From contig NC_081405.1 of assembly GCF_030272615.1 (NCBI RefSeq), forward strand, positions 159,734,317 through 159,798,316: DNA of 64,000 nucleotides. The letters are read 5' to 3'. Of this stretch, positions 62,557-64,000 are shown one piece after another (position 1 is the stretch's first letter; the number at the start of each line of letters is the position of its first letter). The position numbers and the translations under genes were made by a program. The notes beneath the pieces were generated by a model. It was not told the origin of the DNA and ran no database searches. It saw nothing but the letters and a program-made list of their open reading frames with translations. This DNA comes from Cryptomeria japonica. Its lineage: Eukaryota; Streptophyta; Pinopsida; Cupressales; Cupressaceae.

Positions 62557-63291
62557 TTAAGGGTTGATGTTGGGAGCTATATGAATTATTGTCTTGCCAT
62601 CAGCTCCCATATTGGCGAGGGAGTCAGCTCTCCTATTGCCTTCCTTGTAAATGTGGTTAAAGATGACCCTATCAAATGTTTTTATGTTTGTCAAAAATTT
62701 TGCCAGGGAAGCATTTAGTCTCCAATCAGGCATAAACCCTTTTCTAAGGGCATTGATGATAATAGCCAAATCTCCTTCAATGACAATCCTCTTAATATTA
62801 AGTATAATGCCTAAGTTTATTCCTGCATCAAGTGCTTGCATTTCTACAACATTATTTGTACTTGATCTGCAGGGAAGAGCCATAAAGGCCACCTCGTCCC
62901 CATTTGAATTGTGGAGGCAGCAGCCCAGACCCGTCTTCCCAAGGTTACCCTGCGAGGCACCATCAAAGTTTAATTTAAACCAATCACTGATAGGAGGGAT
63001 CCATTTACATTCTTTGCGAGATAGCCCATTTGTTGAGGGACCTTTACCAATGAAGGGGGGAATCTTTAGACCTTTCCATCTTAGTCTCATTTTTTCATCC
63101 CAGTATGACATATTGATGTCTCTCTGATGATTTAGGGTTTGGTTATTTATTATTTCAACTATGGTGGCTTCAATTTTATTGATCAGTTGATACCATTGCA
63201 TTTTGCTGTCTTTGAAAATCCTCCTATTTCTCTCCTTCCAAATTTTCCAAATCATAATAGATGGGGCAATGATCCATAAATGTTCAAACAT
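62557..63291 (-). pseudogene. LINE RNase H domain
   Basis: The frame holds the plant-type RNase H (RVT_3) appended to L1-like ORF2. It has WFKLNFDGASQGN (first Asp), NNVVEMQALDAGI (Glu), IVIEGDLAIIINAL (second Asp) and EGNRRADSLANMGADG (last Asp), so all four catalytic acids are kept. It would remove RNA from RNA-DNA hybrids. The same frame extends upstream through a TGA at 63313-63315 into the zinc-binding domain; the stop at 62557 ends the protein in IIHIAPNINP. Confidence 0.88.
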
Positions 63292-63312
63292 GCAACCAAT
63301 GTTCCGGATTGG

Positions 63313-64000
63313 TCATGCATGGAAAAGATCCAAAATATTATTAGGAATGGGGGAATACCAGATCAACTGCTTTCTTAACCAGCCCCAACAATTATGAGCG
63401 TAATCGCATGTCACCAAAAGGTGATTAGAAGTCTGTTCATCCTTTTCACATAAAGGGCACCTGCTTGGTCCTTCATATCCAAGTTTCCTAAAAGTATCAG
63501 AAGTGAGGATTCGTTTTGAATAGCCAGCCATGCAAACAAACCTGCTTTCGGAAGGCACCTTTTATCCCAACACAAAGTTAAGGGTAGATTGGAGCGAGGG
63601 ATATGATTTTTATTTAGCATGTGTTTGTAGCCCTCCTTTGTTTCATATCTTCCCTTTTTAGAGCCAGCCCATATCAATTTGTCAGAATCAGGAGTTAGGG
63701 CAATATTTCTTGAGGACAGGATCTGAGATAGGAAGGATCTCTCCTGGGACGGGATATCAAGATGCTTCAATGATTTCCATCTCCATTTTTTCAGACGCCC
63801 TATGCTAAATTCTTCAATGTAATCTTTTACATGAGTACCCCAGAGTCCTTCAAGGGTGGGAATGATTGAGATGAAATTAGGAAGAGTGTTGAGGGGGGGG
63901 AAGGATCCCCAGGAGTCTCTCCAAAACATGGCATCCTACCCATTTCCAATGCACCAAGTTAACTTGTCAGATATGATGCTTCTACATTCTAGCATGAAGT
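63313..64000 (-). pseudogene. LINE ORF2 C-terminal region with zf-RVT domain, broken
   Basis: Reading from the right edge: LTWCIGNG then a TAG near 63935-63937, then MFWRDSWGSFPPLNTLP (the end of the RT-connecting region), then the zf-RVT: CWDKRCLPKAGLFAWLAIQ. A single-base deletion near 63518 shifts the frame to RILTSDTFRKLGYEGPSRCP, LCEKDEQTSNHLLVTCDYAH. The CPLC...H..C pattern is the zinc-binding motif. Together with 62557-63291 this is the C-terminal third of an L1-type LINE ORF2. The RT core lies outside the window. Confidence 0.85.

Larger units (their letters stand above)
59712..64000 (-). mobile_element. Minus-strand LINE, running off the right edge
   Basis: The + strand poly(T) at 59706-59722 reads on the minus strand as GGCCTCTTACTGATT plus poly(A), a LINE-like 3' tail. 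RNase H and zinc-binding reverse-transcriptase-associated domains lie at 62557-63929 on the same strand. The 2.8 kb between the RNase H stop and the tail includes an AT-rich (ATATAT) stretch (62100-62480) and an intact 191-codon ORF. Whether this whole span is one LINE or two nested pieces cannot be decided here; no target duplication was found on the right within the window. Confidence 0.55.

Noticed and set aside
62651-63127. 158-codon + strand ORF
   Set aside because: It is the shadow of the LINE RNase H frame on the other strand.

Overview
The window looks like nuclear DNA of a gymnosperm, most likely a conifer. The sequence shows one spliced host gene with a 25-kb intron, many old nested retrotransposons, hAT transposons, LINE remains and long AT-rich non-coding stretches. 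The clade is inferred from this layout; no ribosomal, organellar or species-diagnostic gene is present.

Host gene. Six exons on the + strand (10550-10597, 35796-35906, 35995-36176, 36256-36377, 37427-37503, 37595-37711) join in phase into the last 218 residues of a WD40 protein of the WDR13 type. The intron between the first two is 25,198 bp. It holds a complete Ty1/copia element with gag only (11841-14787), a broken Ty3/gypsy pol (16560-22974) split by an unclassified 4.1-kb insertion (17504-21633), and two complete, divergently oriented hAT transposons with perfect 8-bp target duplications (24498-28043 and 29830-33175).

Left side (1-9840). The 3' end of a degenerate LTR element (1-2252, resuming at 6980) is split by a complete 4.7-kb Ty3-type element on the minus strand (2253-6974), which carries gag and protease but arrays of short repeats where reverse transcriptase and integrase should be. 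Next comes an antisense copia LTR (7739-9840) holding a 0.9-kb non-autonomous hAT element (7795-8717).

Right of the gene (37712-56340). After a tandemly duplicated 3' flank lies an antisense copia element (about 38650-49650). It has received a 0.3-kb hAT element (39804-40107), a 5'-truncated LINE 3' end (40909-41314) and a sense, coding-poor copia-like element (41381-48248), whose own 5' LTR was split by a 4.3-kb Helitron-like insertion (41422-45762). Then follow CT/CA microsatellites, an unrecognised low-complexity coding-like stretch and a 37-bp minisatellite.

Right end (56340-64000). A TATA-bearing hAT-derived zinc-finger gene remnant (56835-59091) keeps one frame for 2.2 kb but has nine stop codons. 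A copia 3' end follows (59109-59711). Last, on the minus strand, is a LINE running off the right edge, with RNase H at 62557-63291 and a probable poly(A) end near 59712; between them is an intact 191-codon ORF (60920-61495) that I cannot assign.

Apart from the WD40 gene and the 191-codon ORF, I see no gene likely to be functional. Most of the sequence is a layered record of transposition, and target duplications plus interrupted reading frames let the order of insertion be read.
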